Source: Nitrospinae bacterium CG22_combo_CG10-13_8_21_14_all_47_10
GTDB taxonomy: Bacteria; Nitrospinota; Nitrospinia; Nitrospinales; VA-1
Direction of reading: 5' to 3'
DNA: 6,510 nt
Assembly: GCA_002786505.1 (NCBI GenBank)
Contig: PCTK01000068.1
Span: forward strand, 1 to 6,510
Shown piece after piece: positions 5,469-6,510 of this stretch. The position numbers and the translations under genes are program-made. Position 1 is the first letter of the stretch; every line of letters starts with the position of its first letter. Below the pieces are notes generated by a model. The model was not told the DNA's origin and made no database searches. It saw only the letters and a list, made by a program, of their open reading frames with translations.

Positions 5469-6392
5469 ATGAAACTATTAAGAGCCTTTGGAGTTCCTTG
5501 CGTGGCCAGGAACCCAAAGAGTATTTACATTGGCCTTATTGCCGGGGTTGGCGATCTGGTTTTGGCGGCCCCTTCAATTGTTGCGCTTAAAAAGAAATTT
5601 CCAAAGGCTAAATTATGCTTCGGGGTTGGAGGTGGGATTTTCCGTGACATCATTGCCAATGATCCTAATATTGATGAATTTGACAGCCCGATATTCTATT
5701 ATCCGCCAACAAAAAATGTTTGGAAAATATTGGTGCGGAAAAAACTGTTTTTCAGAAAGAGTCTTAAGTACGATCTCGTGATTTTTCTGGATGGTCCCAG
5801 TAAAAAGGGGTTGGATAAGGGGCAACATTTGATTGATCTTTACGCCGAGAAATGTCAAATAACTCTGGAACGTCGTAGACCCATTGTTTACTTGAATGGC
5901 GAAGATGAGTTGCAGGCAGATGGCATTCTTGAGCAGGCGGGTATTAAAAAAGGCGAACCCTTTATTGTTCTGTCTCCTGAAACGCGCTTTGCCAAAGCGG
6001 CCAAAGAGTGGCCTCGCCAGAACTTTTTGGAGTTGGCTGGGCGAATCCGGGAAAATTTTTCGCTTAAAATAATTACTTTTGTCTCTCCAAGCTCACATCA
6101 AGACTATCCAGGGACCATTACCGTAAAAAATGCACCAACAATCCGTGCTGTTGCTGGAGTTATCGGGCACGCCATTTTGTTTATAGGGTGTGATAATGGA
6201 TTGACGCATATAGCATCATCATTTGATATGAAAATGATTTCAATTCATTTGGGGCATCCCAAAGCACGTAGTGAGCCCATCTCACCACAGGCTACGGTCA
6301 TTTTTAATGAATCGTATCGTGATCCAGAATCCGTCACAGTTGACCAGGTGTATGAAGTAGTTGAGGAGGCCTTGGCAACCCTTGTCCCATAA
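5469..6392 (+). CDS. Glycosyltransferase family 9 (heptosyltransferase-like) protein
   Basis: The chosen ATG gives a 307-residue protein with the two-domain GT-B layout of ADP-heptose:LPS heptosyltransferases. The N-terminal domain opens with IGLIAGVGDLVLAAPSIVAL (21-40) and KKFPKAK, the GT9 signature in which Asp29 of VGD corresponds to the conserved Asp of WaaC/WaaF-type enzymes. The C-terminal donor-binding domain shows SPETRF...KEWP near its start and FIGCDNGLTHIASSF (238-252), the family's (N/D)-x-G-xx-H element, with Asp242 and His247. Such enzymes act on the cytoplasmic side of the inner membrane, adding heptose or a related sugar to LPS core or another glycan; donor and acceptor are not determined here. 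The ATG at 5469 is preferred over an in-frame TTG at 5451 because GGAGCAGG (5453-5460) lies eight bases before the ATG and would be inside the longer frame. The A+T-rich base use resembles that of the divergent FkbM gene. Confidence 0.88.
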   Translation: MKLLRAFGVPCVARNPKSIYIGLIAGVGDLVLAAPSIVALKKKFPKAKLCFGVGGGIFRDIIANDPNIDEFDSPIFYYPPTKNVWKILVRKKLFFRKSLKYDLVIFLDGPSKKGLDKGQHLIDLYAEKCQITLERRRPIVYLNGEDELQADGILEQAGIKKGEPFIVLSPETRFAKAAKEWPRQNFLELAGRIRENFSLKIITFVSPSSHQDYPGTITVKNAPTIRAVAGVIGHAILFIGCDNGLTHIASSFDMKMISIHLGHPKARSEPISPQATVIFNESYRDPESVTVDQVYEVVEEALATLVP

Positions 6393-6510
6393 ACATGTTA
6401 ACAGGGATTGTATGCCTTCCACCCAGATCATCAGAAGTTCAACTCTCATTTCAGCATAAACCTGGTAGTTTTCGTTGGTGGGCCTGAAATTGGAGTGGAT
6501 CTGTTTTTTT
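6393..6510. other. 3' flank without a supportable gene
   Basis: After the GT9 stop I find only very short open frames (an ATG at 6395 and one at 6412) that end quickly and lack ribosome sites. A run of seven T ends the window (6504-6510), but no convincing stem directly precedes it and the sequence is cut there, so no terminator is called. Confidence 0.5.

Noticed and set aside
6395..6457. Possible small gene after the GT9 stop
   Set aside because: The frames from the ATGs at 6395 and 6412 are very short, lack ribosome sites and show no recognisable sequence.

Overview
The window holds a three-gene operon for a non-classical, SdhE-type succinate dehydrogenase / fumarate reductase (694-4219, + strand). 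On the left it is flanked by the 5' end of a divergent DEAD-box RNA helicase gene (1-321, - strand, cut by the window edge). On the right lie two divergently transcribed surface-glycan-type genes: an FkbM-family methyltransferase (4336-5145, - strand) and a GT9 (heptosyltransferase-like) glycosyltransferase (5469-6392, + strand). The GT9 gene points to a Gram-negative envelope. The complex II type and moderate base composition would fit Nitrospinota, deltaproteobacterial or similar lineages, but this placement is inferred and weak; no taxonomic marker is present.

Left part (1-693): the helicase N-terminus carries the Q motif, Walker A and motif Ia. A 372-bp intergenic region separates it from sdhA. 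That region has a plausible sigma70-like promoter in each direction, a 7-bp inverted repeat in the putative helicase leader, a G7 tract inside the putative sdh promoter spacer, and two near-identical TTGATTT(T)CAA elements about two helical turns apart.

Central part (694-4219): sdhA, sdhB and sdhE are tightly coupled (TAATG overlap, then ATGA overlap) and form one transcription unit. SdhA is the flavoprotein with the covalent-FAD His and the catalytic Arg. SdhB is the iron-sulfur subunit; an extra Cys at position 205 gives it a full 2[4Fe-4S] ferredoxin cysteine pattern in place of the usual [4Fe-4S]+[3Fe-4S] pattern. SdhE is a two-CCG-domain protein like the heterodisulfide reductase subunit HdrB, which replaces the usual haem b membrane anchors SdhC/SdhD. 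Electrons would pass from succinate to FAD, along the Fe-S chain, to the CCG-domain cluster(s) and then a quinone, or in reverse for fumarate reduction. A nested-stem terminator candidate ending in T8 follows.

Right part (4220-6510): the FkbM and GT9 genes are noticeably more A+T-rich than the sdh operon and look like an independent glycan-modification pair sharing a 323-bp divergent intergenic region. The last 118 bases hold no gene I can support. I see no RNA gene, CRISPR, insertion sequence or clear previously unknown system. The most interesting item is the co-occurrence of SdhE with the rewired cluster ligation of SdhB.
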